From positions 1-29,695 of the forward strand of contig CAMYJJ010000008.1 in assembly GCA_947258735.1 (NCBI GenBank): a stretch of 29,695 nucleotides of DNA, in the 5' to 3' direction. Positions 1-9,393 of the stretch are shown piece by piece; the stretch's first letter is position 1; each line of letters begins with the position of its first letter. The stretch comes from Thermodesulfovibrionia bacterium. GTDB taxonomy: Bacteria; Nitrospirota; Thermodesulfovibrionia; UBA6902. The translations under genes and the position numbers were made by a program. The notes under the pieces were generated by a model that was not told the DNA's origin, ran no database searches, and worked only from the letters and a program-made list of their open reading frames with translations.

Positions 1-479
1 GCTGAAAAATGCACACCCCGTCACAGTGACATGACGTTTATATATTACATCGGATAATACACTAGAAACCTGTAGGGTGATCTGAATCTCATGTACGTAT
101 CAGAAAAGCATATGATACAAAGGGCTCTGCATCAAATTTGATATACATAATAAAATTATTTTGGACACATCAATTCATATGTACACATGGCACATGAATT
201 GCTAAAACATATACCGATATAACCGGTCTTGACAAACAGGGAGTGATCCGGTTATAAATTACGTCAAAGGGGGACATGATCAATGAAGACACCATTCACC
301 TGACATCGGTCGTATCCACAGCTGTGAACATGTAATATAATCCGCAAACAATTTAAATGTATCAAAAGGGGACATGGCACATGAAATCAAAAGAACCGTA
401 GCACCTATCCTGTCGTATTCAATCCTATTAAGAATTTTAAATTGATAACAGAAACCCTGAATGAAAGGTGGTATCTGAA
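1..479. other. Intergenic region upstream of the PEP-CTERM gene
   Basis: AT-rich stretch with no convincing gene; the 77-codon minus-strand frame inside it has no ribosome binding site and no recognisable features. It holds a sigma-54 promoter at 188-203 and a 14-base direct repeat (ACATGGCACATGAA) at 185-198 and 372-385. A dyad around 170-198 (AATTCATATG paired imperfectly with CACATGAATT) overlaps the promoter. If the sigma-54 site is used, the leader of the downstream gene is about 265 bases long. Confidence 0.6.
188..203 (+). promoter_or_regulatory. Sigma-54 (RpoN) -24/-12 promoter
   Basis: The sequence TGGCAC-ATGAA-TTGCT matches the sigma-54 consensus TGGCAC-N5-TTGCW exactly, with the GG and GC elements in the right register. 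It lies on the same strand as the PEP-CTERM gene starting at 480. From established knowledge, PEP-CTERM/exosortase genes are often accompanied by the PrsK/PrsR two-component system, and PrsR is a sigma-54 activator. Expected transcription start is near 214. The long leader is the main reason for caution. Confidence 0.7.
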
Positions 480-1040
480 ATGAAAAGAACAGTAACGCTG
501 TATACCATAACAATATTAATTATTGCCATGTCCTTATCATCACATGCATCCCTGCTTGACAGGGGGGATGGTCTGATTTACGATGATGATCTGAATCTGA
601 CATGGCTGCAGAATTCAAATCACGCAGGATTCACCATGACTTGGGCAGATGCAAATACATGGGCTGAAGATCTCATAATTCATGGATATGATGACTGGCG
701 GCTCCCTCAGTTTGCGTGTATTGATGATATATGTACTCCCGGTGAAATGGGACACCTGTACAGTGCTGAATCCATTACGTCAGAAACACCAGACCTCTTT
801 CTGGATGTAAGGCCATCTATCTACTGGTCAGGTACGGAAAACAGCGGGGATCCTTCCATGGCTTACCGGTTCAATTTCAAAGGAGGCTCAGATGGTTTTA
901 GTGACAAAACCCTGAAGAAATATGCATGGGCAGTTCGTGAGGGGGATACTGCGCCGCCGGTTGCGCCTGAACCCATAAGTTCGCTGCTGTTTCTTACCGG
1001 TGGAGCAACTATGGGGATACGTCGCTACTTTAAAACGTAG
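480..1040 (+). CDS. Secreted DUF1566 protein with PEP-CTERM sorting signal
   Basis: 186-residue exported protein. An N-terminal signal peptide (about residues 1-23, ending near SSHA) is followed by a DUF1566/Lcl-like domain; visible marks are LTWLQNSNH, a W-A-D-A-N-T-W helix, GYDDWRLP, IYWSGTE and YAWAVREGD. The C-terminus is a PEP-CTERM tail: Pro-Glu-Pro at about 163-165, a hydrophobic stretch, then RRYFK. Such proteins are normally cleaved by an exosortase and sent to the cell surface or extracellular polysaccharide; no exosortase is in the window. The ATG at 480 is chosen because AAAGGTGG at 464-471 gives ideal spacing; an in-frame GTG at 468 lies inside that site. Transcription probably starts from the sigma-54 site upstream. 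The molecular function of the domain is not known to me. Confidence 0.85.
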   Translation: MKRTVTLYTITILIIAMSLSSHASLLDRGDGLIYDDDLNLTWLQNSNHAGFTMTWADANTWAEDLIIHGYDDWRLPQFACIDDICTPGEMGHLYSAESITSETPDLFLDVRPSIYWSGTENSGDPSMAYRFNFKGGSDGFSDKTLKKYAWAVREGDTAPPVAPEPISSLLFLTGGATMGIRRYFKT

Positions 1041-1112
1041 GGGTATTGCTTGTCCCTGCATGAGAAGAAGCCGAAACATTAGATTTGAAAACGGAATAAA
1101 CTGATGTTCATC

Positions 1113-1142
1113 TGTAGGGGCACGCTGCAGCGTGCCCTTACA
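1113..1142. repeat. Palindromic TGTAGGGGCA-ended element
   Basis: A 30-base near-perfect palindrome downstream of the PEP-CTERM gene: TGTAGGGGCACGCTG on the left and CAGCGTGCCCTTACA on the right, with one mismatch, centred on CTGCAG. The same ends occur in the longer element at 28744-28808, so this looks like a dispersed repeat rather than a dedicated terminator; there is no T-run after it. A transcript would fold into a strong hairpin, so it may still act as a 3' end for the gene. Confidence 0.65.
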
Positions 1143-1266
1143 TGTATAAGATGTACCATCACTGGTATGTATATTTAATAAACCAATGCTCTGCAATTGT
1201 GAGATATGTCTTCCCCCTCTTTACATCTCATGCCCTGAATAAATACAATATTCAAGGAGCCTGCTT

Positions 1267-1761
1267 ATGCCCATATATGAATTTTACTGTGAAACATGTA
1301 ACACGGTTTATAAATTTCTTTCAAAAAGGATCAATACTGATGCCGTTCCTGACTGTCCCCACTGCAGGAAAAAATTATTCCGGCAGGTTTCCCTTTTCAA
1401 TACCGGTGCAGGGTCAGAACATTCTGACACTGAAAATGGCATGATGCCTGACATTGATGAAAATAAAATGGTAAAGGCCATGAATATGCTCGAACAGGAA
1501 GCAGGGAACATCAATGAAGATGATCCCCGTCAGGCAACAAACTTAATGAGAAAGCTGTCAGATGCCGCCGGAATGGAGATGTCTCCAAATATGGAGGAGG
1601 CATTGAGCCGCATTGAAGCAGGTGAAGACCCTGATAAGGTTGAGCAGGAGATGTCTGCGGTACTGGAAAATGAAGAACCGTTTGTCGTGGGAGGTACATC
1701 TAAAAAACGCGGAACAGGGAAAAAGCCCCTTGTTGATGAAAAGCTCTATGAACTAAAGTAG
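1267..1761 (+). CDS. FmdB-family zinc-ribbon protein with acidic C-terminal extension
   Basis: 164 residues. The N-terminus MPIYEFYCETC is the hallmark of the FmdB / CxxC_CxxC_SSSS putative regulatory family, with a zinc ribbon formed by C8-x2-C11 and C30-x2-C33. Family members are usually 70-110 residues; this one carries an additional roughly 110-residue, strongly acidic, helical tail (about residues 52-164) that I do not recognise. The ATG at 1267 is supported by AAGGAG at 1254-1259. The role of the family is only loosely known (regulation of formamidase or amidase genes was proposed for the founder). It stands alone, with an unrelated gene before it and minus-strand genes after it. Confidence 0.85.
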   Translation: MPIYEFYCETCNTVYKFLSKRINTDAVPDCPHCRKKLFRQVSLFNTGAGSEHSDTENGMMPDIDENKMVKAMNMLEQEAGNINEDDPRQATNLMRKLSDAAGMEMSPNMEEALSRIEAGEDPDKVEQEMSAVLENEEPFVVGGTSKKRGTGKKPLVDEKLYELK

Positions 1762-1855
1762 GGTCTGGGCCTGCCCTGCCGTCGAACGTAATAAAGTCTA
1801 TCGACGTTCAACTTCGATATTTATACGCTGCTTCTGCCATTAACTATGAATCCTG

Positions 1856-2146
1856 TCAGGTATCGATATCTGTTTTATTCTTCTTGGATAGCTCTACAGA
1901 ATTCAGAATATACCGTTCCTGAAACGCGGTCGAGACAAATGCTAATGGATGAATATACCCTTCTTCCAGAGCATCTGCTACCGTATATAAGACCACTGCC
2001 AGGTTGGGATTCTCCTGGACTACTTCATCTGCTGCAATATTAAGATTATCTGCTGTTGGATGAAAGGGCCGCGCCCAGCCTGTCAATGCCAGGATAGTCA
2101 CAATAATAAGTAAAACACGCTCCATCGTTAACCATGTTATTTTCAT
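1856..2146 (-). CDS. Small secreted or membrane-anchored hypothetical protein
   Basis: 96 residues if translated from the ATG at 2146, which has a clear AAAGGAGAT site just upstream; the in-frame ATG at 2164 lies before that site and is less likely. The protein begins with a hydrophobic segment (about residues 8-24, ERVLLIIVTILALTGWA) that could be a signal peptide or a single membrane anchor. The rest is soluble and mildly acidic with no family I recognise. It starts 26 bases after the stop of a 39-residue membrane protein on the same strand, so the two are probably co-transcribed. No function assigned. Confidence 0.65.
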   Translation of the reverse strand: MKITWLTMERVLLIIVTILALTGWARPFHPTADNLNIAADEVVQENPNLAVVLYTVADALEEGYIHPLAFVSTAFQERYILNSVELSKKNKTDIDT

Positions 2147-2172
2147 CGCAATATCTCCTTTCATAAAGCAGG

Positions 2173-2292
2173 CTAAGAACTATGAATTGAGTTTGACCTC
2201 ATTCTGTCCTCGCCTCTTGTACTGACAAACAACACCACTATGAAAACAACTGCTAACAACCACAATATTATTACCCCTATAAATAACATCAT
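2173..2292 (-). CDS. Small single-span membrane protein (39 aa)
   Basis: A short ORF starting ATG-ATG at 2292 and stopping TAG at 2173-2175. A purine-rich AAAGGGGTGG lies directly upstream as ribosome binding site. The translation is one long hydrophobic helix (residues 2-23, MLFIGVIILWLLAVVFIVVLF) followed by a polar, basic tail (STRGEDRMRSNS), the usual plan of a bacterial small membrane protein with its C-terminus in the cytoplasm. It is followed after 26 bases by the 96-residue protein at 1856-2146, suggesting a two-gene unit. Function unknown; the case rests on start context, composition and neighbour. Confidence 0.6.
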   Translation of the reverse strand: MMLFIGVIILWLLAVVFIVVLFVSTRGEDRMRSNSIHSS

Positions 2293-2551
2293 GACCACCC
2301 CTTTCCGGTACATAATTTCCCGTCAGTTATGCCTATGAATAATCATGCATATTCAATGCCAATAATAGATTACAAACCATTCAACCTGAAATAACAATAA
2401 ATCAGGAAGTTACAGAGTTATAATTGTGACTGAATAATGAACGCGGATTCAAATGAGTGACGATATGGTAACAATCGATAATCCTGTTACTTCTTTGTAA
2501 CATGAATGATTAATCTTTATGAAATTATTTTCGTGAGTTACTCCCGGCTGA

Positions 2552-2671
2552 TTGCGGTATTTCAGAAAAGAGAGTGGTGTTAAATCTGCCCCATATGTTC
2601 ATGAAGATGGAGAGATAGTCAACAGGAATTGTATTAAATGTAGCTCCTGTATAACAGCATGTCCAATGTAA
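2552..2671 (+). pseudogene. Orphan 4Fe-4S ferredoxin motif, probable gene remnant
   Basis: A 39-codon open frame (TTG at 2552, no ribosome binding site; in-frame TGA at 2549) ends with N-C-I-K-C-S-S-C-I-T-A-C-P-M-stop. This is a complete C-x2-C-x2-C-x3-C-P iron-sulfur cluster signature, preceded by the typical acidic lead-in EDGEIVN. The motif is too specific to be likely by chance, but the frame stops one residue after it and has no proper start. I read it as a remnant of a ferredoxin-domain gene; a very small functional protein is possible but less likely. Confidence 0.4.
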
Positions 2672-2722
2672 TCTTTTATATTTGAGGACCCGGCAAACAG
2701 GGTGGCTTGATCAGAACTATGC

Positions 2723-2764
2723 AAAAAAAAATAGGAGTGCTGAGTTGACCTCAACACTCCTATT
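2723..2764 (-). terminator. Intrinsic terminator of the hesB-like gene
   Basis: Read on the minus strand, a 14-bp stem (AATAGGAGTG and CACTCCTATT arms extended by TGAG/CTCA, with one G-U pair) encloses a 7-base loop and is followed by a run of T residues (complement of 2723-2730). It lies 24 bases beyond the stop codon of the hesB-like gene. Confidence 0.9.
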
Positions 2765-2788
2765 GCATATCAGGCTATTAACTGCAGG

Positions 2789-3118
2789 TTATCCGCAGGA
2801 TGAACCGCATCCGGAACTGGAGCTGCAGGATGAGGCCTCACCACCGGTAAGTACAAACCCCTGTTTCTCACCATCATCTACAAAATGAATTTCCATGCCC
2901 TTCATGGATTCTGATGTTGATTTCTCGATAAAAAACTTTGTTCCGTTTTTATCTATTACCTGGTCACCGTCAACAGGATTCTCAACTATATCAATCCCGT
3001 AAGATGGCCCGCAACAACTGCTGCCTGCAGTGAAAAATCTCAATCCCCACTCAGCTTTGCCTTCAGCAGTTAATATTTCCTTGCTTTTTTCGGCTGCTAC
3101 ATCTGAAACCGTTATCAT
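2789..3118 (-). CDS. HesB/IscA-like iron-sulfur protein (HesB-related selenoprotein subgroup, Cys form)
   Basis: 109 residues from the ATG at 3118, chosen because AAGGAGG lies at 3128-3134 with 9-base spacing; the in-frame GTG at 3127 is too close to it. The fold signature is A-type iron-sulfur carrier: conserved GLRFF, first Cys region AGSSCCGPSYG (C35, C36), IDKNGTKFFIE, and a Cys-rich tail (C98, C104, C108). The GPSYG context and the CSSSSGCGSSCG tail resemble the HesB-related family (TIGR01911) in which some members carry selenocysteine at the first conserved position; here that site is read as Cys, with no in-frame TGA. Probable role: iron or Fe-S cluster carrier in the cytoplasm. It stands alone, with its own terminator and divergent from pncC. 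Confidence 0.8.
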   Translation of the reverse strand: MITVSDVAAEKSKEILTAEGKAEWGLRFFTAGSSCCGPSYGIDIVENPVDGDQVIDKNGTKFFIEKSTSESMKGMEIHFVDDGEKQGFVLTGGEASSCSSSSGCGSSCG

Positions 3119-3433
3119 TATGTACACCCTCCTTGAAATTTTATATTTTGATCATGCTTGTGTTATTAACCCTTTTATTTTAAAAAAAGTTGCTTCCAAA
3201 AAGCAAATCAGTATTCAGAAATGTAAAAGTTCAATCATATGTGAAGTAATAAGAAGAATTTTTTAAACACCTTTCTTTAATCCCCATCTTTTGAGGAATT
3301 GGAATAACATACGTAACTCTGGATGTGCCAGGATGAGAGTTACTTCACCTGCTGATACCATTCATGTTTTATCACCTACATGTTAAAATCTTACGCTGGT
3401 ACATTTTTATAATATATACTGTCTGGATATATA
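3119..3433. other. Divergent intergenic region between the hesB-like gene and pncC
   Basis: 315 bases, AT-rich, between two divergently transcribed genes. A small hairpin (GTAACTCT at 3313-3320, AGAGTTAC at 3336-3343) is present. A TATAAT at 3408-3413 lies 20 bases before the pncC start and could be its -10 element, but no good -35 stands at the right distance. Otherwise I see nothing. Confidence 0.45.
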
Positions 3434-5945
<2,512 letters not shown>

Positions 5946-5970
5946 TACATACAGGATCTTCATGAATATT

Positions 5971-5999
5971 TTGACTTTATCTTCGTAACATAGTATCTT
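5971..5999 (+). promoter_or_regulatory. Probable sigma-70 promoter placed for a leaderless transcript
   Basis: TTGACT at 5971-5976, a 17-base spacer, and TATCTT at 5994-5999. The predicted start point, about 7 bases after the -10, falls at position 6006, the A of the ATG of the TPR lipoprotein gene. That gene has no Shine-Dalgarno sequence, which agrees with a leaderless mRNA. Confidence 0.5.
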
Positions 6000-6005
6000 A
6001 AAAAA

Positions 6006-6575
6006 ATGACAACGACCCCTATCAATTTATTCAGAAATTTCATTGCCATTGCCGTTACGGTACTATCTGTTATGTTATTCACTTTGTTTTTATCATCGTG
6101 CAGCAGGACAGACAGCCCGCAGCCTGTCAGTCAAAAGAATAATCCTGTAACATCAGCGCCGCTCATGGACCAGGGTGCCGTAAACATTTCACCGGCAGAT
6201 GAACCGGGGGTAGATGAAAATGACCCCAAAGCCCTTGCTTTGTTTGGAGACAGGTATTTTGAAAGCGGCAGGTATGCCGAGGCAGTTGACGTGTACAAAA
6301 AGGTACTCGCTCTTGATCCTGAAGATATAGACACATACAATGATATGGGACTTGCGTATCAATATCTGAACCAGCCTGATAAAGCTATTGAGACACTGAA
6401 AAAAGGCGCAGCACTTATGCCGTCATATCAAAGGATCTGGATCAGTCTCGGGTTTGTTCAGGCATCAGCCGGAAATAATTCAGAGGCCAGAACAGCTTTA
6501 AGTAAGGCGGTAGAACTGGGTCCTGACACCCCTGTCGGCAAAGAATCACAAAGAATGTTGAATCAGCTTAATTAG
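6006..6575 (+). CDS. TPR-repeat lipoprotein
   Basis: 189 residues. An N-terminal hydrophobic signal (about 9-30) ends in the lipobox L29-S-S-C32, so the protein should be lipidated and anchored in the envelope. After a low-complexity linker (about 33-72) come three tetratricopeptide repeats covering roughly 74-176, with typical A-L-x-x-F-G-D-x-Y and YNDMGLAYQYLNQPDKAIE units. TPR lipoproteins usually act as assembly or docking factors; the partner is not visible here. It follows ligA after 60 bases but has its own promoter-like sequence ending 7 bases before the ATG and no ribosome binding site, so it is likely transcribed separately. Exact role unknown. Confidence 0.85.
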   Translation: MTTTPINLFRNFIAIAVTVLSVMLFTLFLSSCSRTDSPQPVSQKNNPVTSAPLMDQGAVNISPADEPGVDENDPKALALFGDRYFESGRYAEAVDVYKKVLALDPEDIDTYNDMGLAYQYLNQPDKAIETLKKGAALMPSYQRIWISLGFVQASAGNNSEARTALSKAVELGPDTPVGKESQRMLNQLN

Positions 6576-6627
6576 ATCACTTCCCTGGACAGCAGCTCAA
6601 CCTGATATATTAAAATGGAAAATCAGT

Positions 6628-6759
6628 TTATTCAAACTGAATGCTGGTATGCGTATAATAAGCCGCATACTCTTCGAGAAACTCTATCAGGTCCGCAGAG
6701 GTTTTAATTCCCAGTTTATTCAACTCATCAAGTATTTCACAACTGCTCAGTGCTACCAT
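6628..6759 (-). CDS. Small hypothetical protein (43 aa)
   Basis: A short minus-strand ORF with a strong AAGGAGATAGT ribosome binding site directly before the ATG at 6759 and a TAA at 6628-6630. The product is acidic and helical with a hydrophobic periodicity (EILDELNKLGIKTSADLIEF, then LEEYAAYYTHT). No signal peptide, no cysteine pair and no family that I recognise. The start context and composition argue that it is real. It is convergent with the TPR lipoprotein gene and separated by about 450 bases from the GGDEF-EAL gene upstream on the same strand. Confidence 0.55.
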   Translation of the reverse strand: MVALSSCEILDELNKLGIKTSADLIEFLEEYAAYYTHTSIQFE

Positions 6760-7218
6760 ACTATCTCCTTATCATATATTTATCAGAATTGCAATTTTCA
6801 TACCATTTTAAAGATGCGGTAAACAAAACATTCTGCCTTCCTATTGCCTTGAATTTATTGACAATTATTGACAGTATATTGACTTATTGTCATCTGAAAC
6901 ACAGGTAGCCGGAAAGCATATGTTTCACCTGTTGCATTGTTGATTCACCGGTGGTTACAACATGATACAGTCACGTTACACAAAGTAAAAACGTTATAGC
7001 TGCGTAATCTGGGCCATCCTGTAAGATCCTGAAAACATTGTTATTTTGAGTCTGTTTCAATTACTGGAGAGTTTACTGTAGATAATTTCACGTGTCAGGC
7101 TGTCAGAGAATTCAGGATATGCTGGCTTTGTCATTCTGAGCCTGCCTGAATGACAATTCTCGGACAGCCTGGAATGTCCTGAATTGGACTATGGCTTTAT
7201 CAGGGATGGTGGTATGTT
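6760..7218. other. Intergenic region upstream of the 43-aa ORF
   Basis: About 460 bases with no supported gene. It contains a cluster of ATTGACA-type words at 6857-6885 (three copies of TTGAC within about 30 bases) and the imperfect inverted repeat at 7096-7171. I see no RNA gene. Confidence 0.5.
7096..7171. repeat. Imperfect inverted repeat, probable dispersed element
   Basis: The arms CAGGCTGTCAGAGAATT (7096-7112) and AATTCTCGGACAGCCTG (7155-7171) are complementary except for one base. Inside them a second dyad pairs GTCATTC with GAATGAC (about 7130-7154), so the whole could fold as a long hairpin. A further AATTCAGGA / TCCTGAATT pair (7109-7117 and about 7176-7184) offers an alternative fold. 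It lies just beyond the stop codon of the GGDEF-EAL gene and lacks a T-run, so a mobile repeat is more likely than a simple terminator. Confidence 0.55.
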
Positions 7219-9393
7219 TCAACCGGTGATCGTACTGCTGCCCACATTGAAAGGCTTCAGGGACTGCTGCAGCGATACGGCAAGCAACTCCTTTAACTCC
7301 GGGGCAGGCAAGGGCCTGCTGAAATAGTATCCCTGGGCTTCATCACAGGCTTTATGGCGCAGATAATCCACCTGCTGTATCGTTTCAACTCCCTCAGCGA
7401 CCACTTTTAAACGCAGATGATGGACCATTGATATTATTGCGGAAACAATGGCATCGTCATCGGCTTTTTCAGTGATGTTATTTATAAACAGCTTGTCAAT
7501 CTTGATAATGTCCAGAGGAAAGCGCTTCAGATAACTGAATGAAGAATACCCCGTTCCAAAGTCATCCATTGAAAGTTGAATGCCCATATTTTTCAGTTCA
7601 TGTAATATGCCTATCGTGTTCGTCACATTTTTCATAAGCACACTTTCTGTAATTTCCAACTCAAGAAATCGGGGATCAAAAGAAGTTTCACTGAGTATAT
7701 GTGATATGGTCGTTATGAAGTCTTCTCTCTGAATCTGTTTTCCTGATACATTGACAGAAATACTTTGCGGCATAAGGCCGGATGTATGCCATTCCTTAAA
7801 CTGGGTGCAAGCCGTTTTCAGTACCCACTCGCCGATAGGGATAATAAGTCCTGTCTCTTCAGCAACAGTAATGAATTCAGCCGGCGCAACTAATCCAGAG
7901 CCGGGTTTTTCCCAGCGCACCAGTGCTTCTACAGATGAAATTTTTCCCGTATGCAGGTCAATGCGCGGCTGGTAATGCAGGAGCAACTCATCTCTTTCAA
8001 GTGCTTTCCTTAACTCGTTTTCAATCTCAAGACGCTTGTGATACACGGCATTCATGGTCTGATTGTAAAATTTAAAATTATTTTTCCCCTGTTTTTTTGC
8101 GTGATACATTGCGACATCTGCATTTCTCAATAAATCTCCGGAATCTTCGCTATCGTCGGGACAGACAGAGATGCCCATGCTGAGGGATATAAAAATTTCA
8201 AATTCTTCAAGCATAAATGGCTCGGATAATGCCTTCATCACGCGTTGTGCAACTATTACAGCATCCTGTGAATCCTGCATATCAGTCAACAGTATGGTAA
8301 ACTCATCTCCTCCTACACGGGCTACGGTATTATTTTCATGAGTAGATCCCGTTTGACGGTATACCGTGTCAGTATTGCGAATGCAATCATTTAATTTCTT
8401 TGCAACCTCTTTCAGCAGAAGATCTCCTGCGTCGTGTCCAAGGGTATCATTGATACGCTTAAAATCATCAACATCGAGAAAAACCACCCCCAGTTTCATT
8501 TTGCTTCGTTTAACCTGTGCTATATGCAAATTTAACCGGTCGCGAAAGAGGTAACGGTTTGGCAGTCCCGTGAGACTATCGTGATAGGCTATATGGCTTA
8601 TACTTTTTTCAGCTTTCATGCGCTGGACAATCTCCTGCTTCAATTCCCCTGTTGTCTGATTTAATTTAAGTGTAGATTTATTAAATAATCTGGCCAGAAC
8701 CCCGAATTCATCTTCCCTGGATTCATCCATCATTGTGCTCATGTCCCCCATGCTGAATTTTTCAGCAACTGCCGTTAGTGCCTCCATGGGACGGGCAATA
8801 TTTTTATAAATATGTACAGCAAGCAGCACCGACAATAAAATTATAGTGATAAAAACAATACACATAATCGTTAACACCTGTGCTGATTTCTTTGAGTTTG
8901 CATAAATAATATTCCAGGAATCTTTTGCAAGGACGTTGAGAACATCAATAATAGCCTCTGTTTCGGTAATAATTTTACCTGCGCGCATGAAAGATTCAAT
9001 ACGATCAATGTCGAGATAATAATCAAAAAAAGGGGAGATGTTTTCCTTTATAATCACCCAGTGAGGAGTAATCTTTTCATCAATAATCTGAAGGGTTTCA
9101 GGATCTGTGCTCTCCTGCAATAATGTTTCATGGATTGACTGAAAATTATCAAACCCCGTCTTTGTAATTCTGATTGACTCAGGGGTCCCCTCATTAATTA
9201 CCACTTCATTGAGGCCTCGAAGCATCATTTGCAGAAAATGGGACTGTCTCTCAAAATTCCTGGCTAATGTTGTTTGACCGGTGACATGGTGGTAACTGTA
9301 AATAACTGCAAAACCTATGGATAAGAGTGTCAAAATACATAAAAAGGTAGATACGATAAATCTCTGTTTTACCGTCCTGAAACCCACTCGCAC
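7219..9393 (-). CDS. Membrane-bound GGDEF-EAL protein (diguanylate cyclase / c-di-GMP phosphodiesterase)
   Basis: 724 residues, starting with GTG at 9393 behind AAAGGAGGT. Layout: membrane helix at about 12-33, periplasmic helical sensor resembling the N-terminal region of PilJ-type receptors (about 40-170), second membrane helix at 172-194, HAMP at about 195-248, GGDEF domain (HDSLTGLPNR at 271-280, catalytic GGDEF at 361-365), and EAL domain. The EAL domain keeps E489-A-L, N548, the ITES motif near 581, DDFGTGYSS at 610-618, K631 and E667, so it should hydrolyse c-di-GMP. The cyclase motif is also intact. A 13-residue insertion (344-356) separates R339-x-x-D342 from the GGDEF motif, so the usual inhibitory site is displaced. 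Which activity dominates cannot be told from sequence. Confidence 0.93.
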   Translation of the reverse strand: MRVGFRTVKQRFIVSTFLCILTLLSIGFAVIYSYHHVTGQTTLARNFERQSHFLQMMLRGLNEVVINEGTPESIRITKTGFDNFQSIHETLLQESTDPETLQIIDEKITPHWVIIKENISPFFDYYLDIDRIESFMRAGKIITETEAIIDVLNVLAKDSWNIIYANSKKSAQVLTIMCIVFITIILLSVLLAVHIYKNIARPMEALTAVAEKFSMGDMSTMMDESREDEFGVLARLFNKSTLKLNQTTGELKQEIVQRMKAEKSISHIAYHDSLTGLPNRYLFRDRLNLHIAQVKRSKMKLGVVFLDVDDFKRINDTLGHDAGDLLLKEVAKKLNDCIRNTDTVYRQTGSTHENNTVARVGGDEFTILLTDMQDSQDAVIVAQRVMKALSEPFMLEEFEIFISLSMGISVCPDDSEDSGDLLRNADVAMYHAKKQGKNNFKFYNQTMNAVYHKRLEIENELRKALERDELLLHYQPRIDLHTGKISSVEALVRWEKPGSGLVAPAEFITVAEETGLIIPIGEWVLKTACTQFKEWHTSGLMPQSISVNVSGKQIQREDFITTISHILSETSFDPRFLELEITESVLMKNVTNTIGILHELKNMGIQLSMDDFGTGYSSFSYLKRFPLDIIKIDKLFINNITEKADDDAIVSAIISMVHHLRLKVVAEGVETIQQVDYLRHKACDEAQGYYFSRPLPAPELKELLAVSLQQSLKPFNVGSSTITG

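Larger units (their letters stand above)
2293..2788. other. Region between minus-strand small genes and the hesB-like gene
   Basis: About 500 bases without an intact gene I can support. It contains a short frame with a 4Fe-4S motif (2552-2671) and the terminator of the hesB-like gene (2723-2764). The 2300-2540 part is AT-rich with a small GTTAC...GTAAC hairpin near 2484-2500. I find no clear -35/-10 pair for the minus-strand genes, though their promoter should lie here. Confidence 0.5.

Noticed and set aside
372..390. Second TGGCAC copy as a functional sigma-54 promoter
   Set aside because: The -12 element is missing (ATCAA in place of TTGC), so only the copy at 188-203 is called.
1142..1444. 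100-codon plus-strand frame overlapping the FmdB gene
   Set aside because: It is out of frame with the zinc-ribbon gene, which has the better start and a recognised family.
2789..3118. HesB-like protein as a selenoprotein
   Set aside because: No in-frame TGA; the relevant site is encoded by Cys codons.
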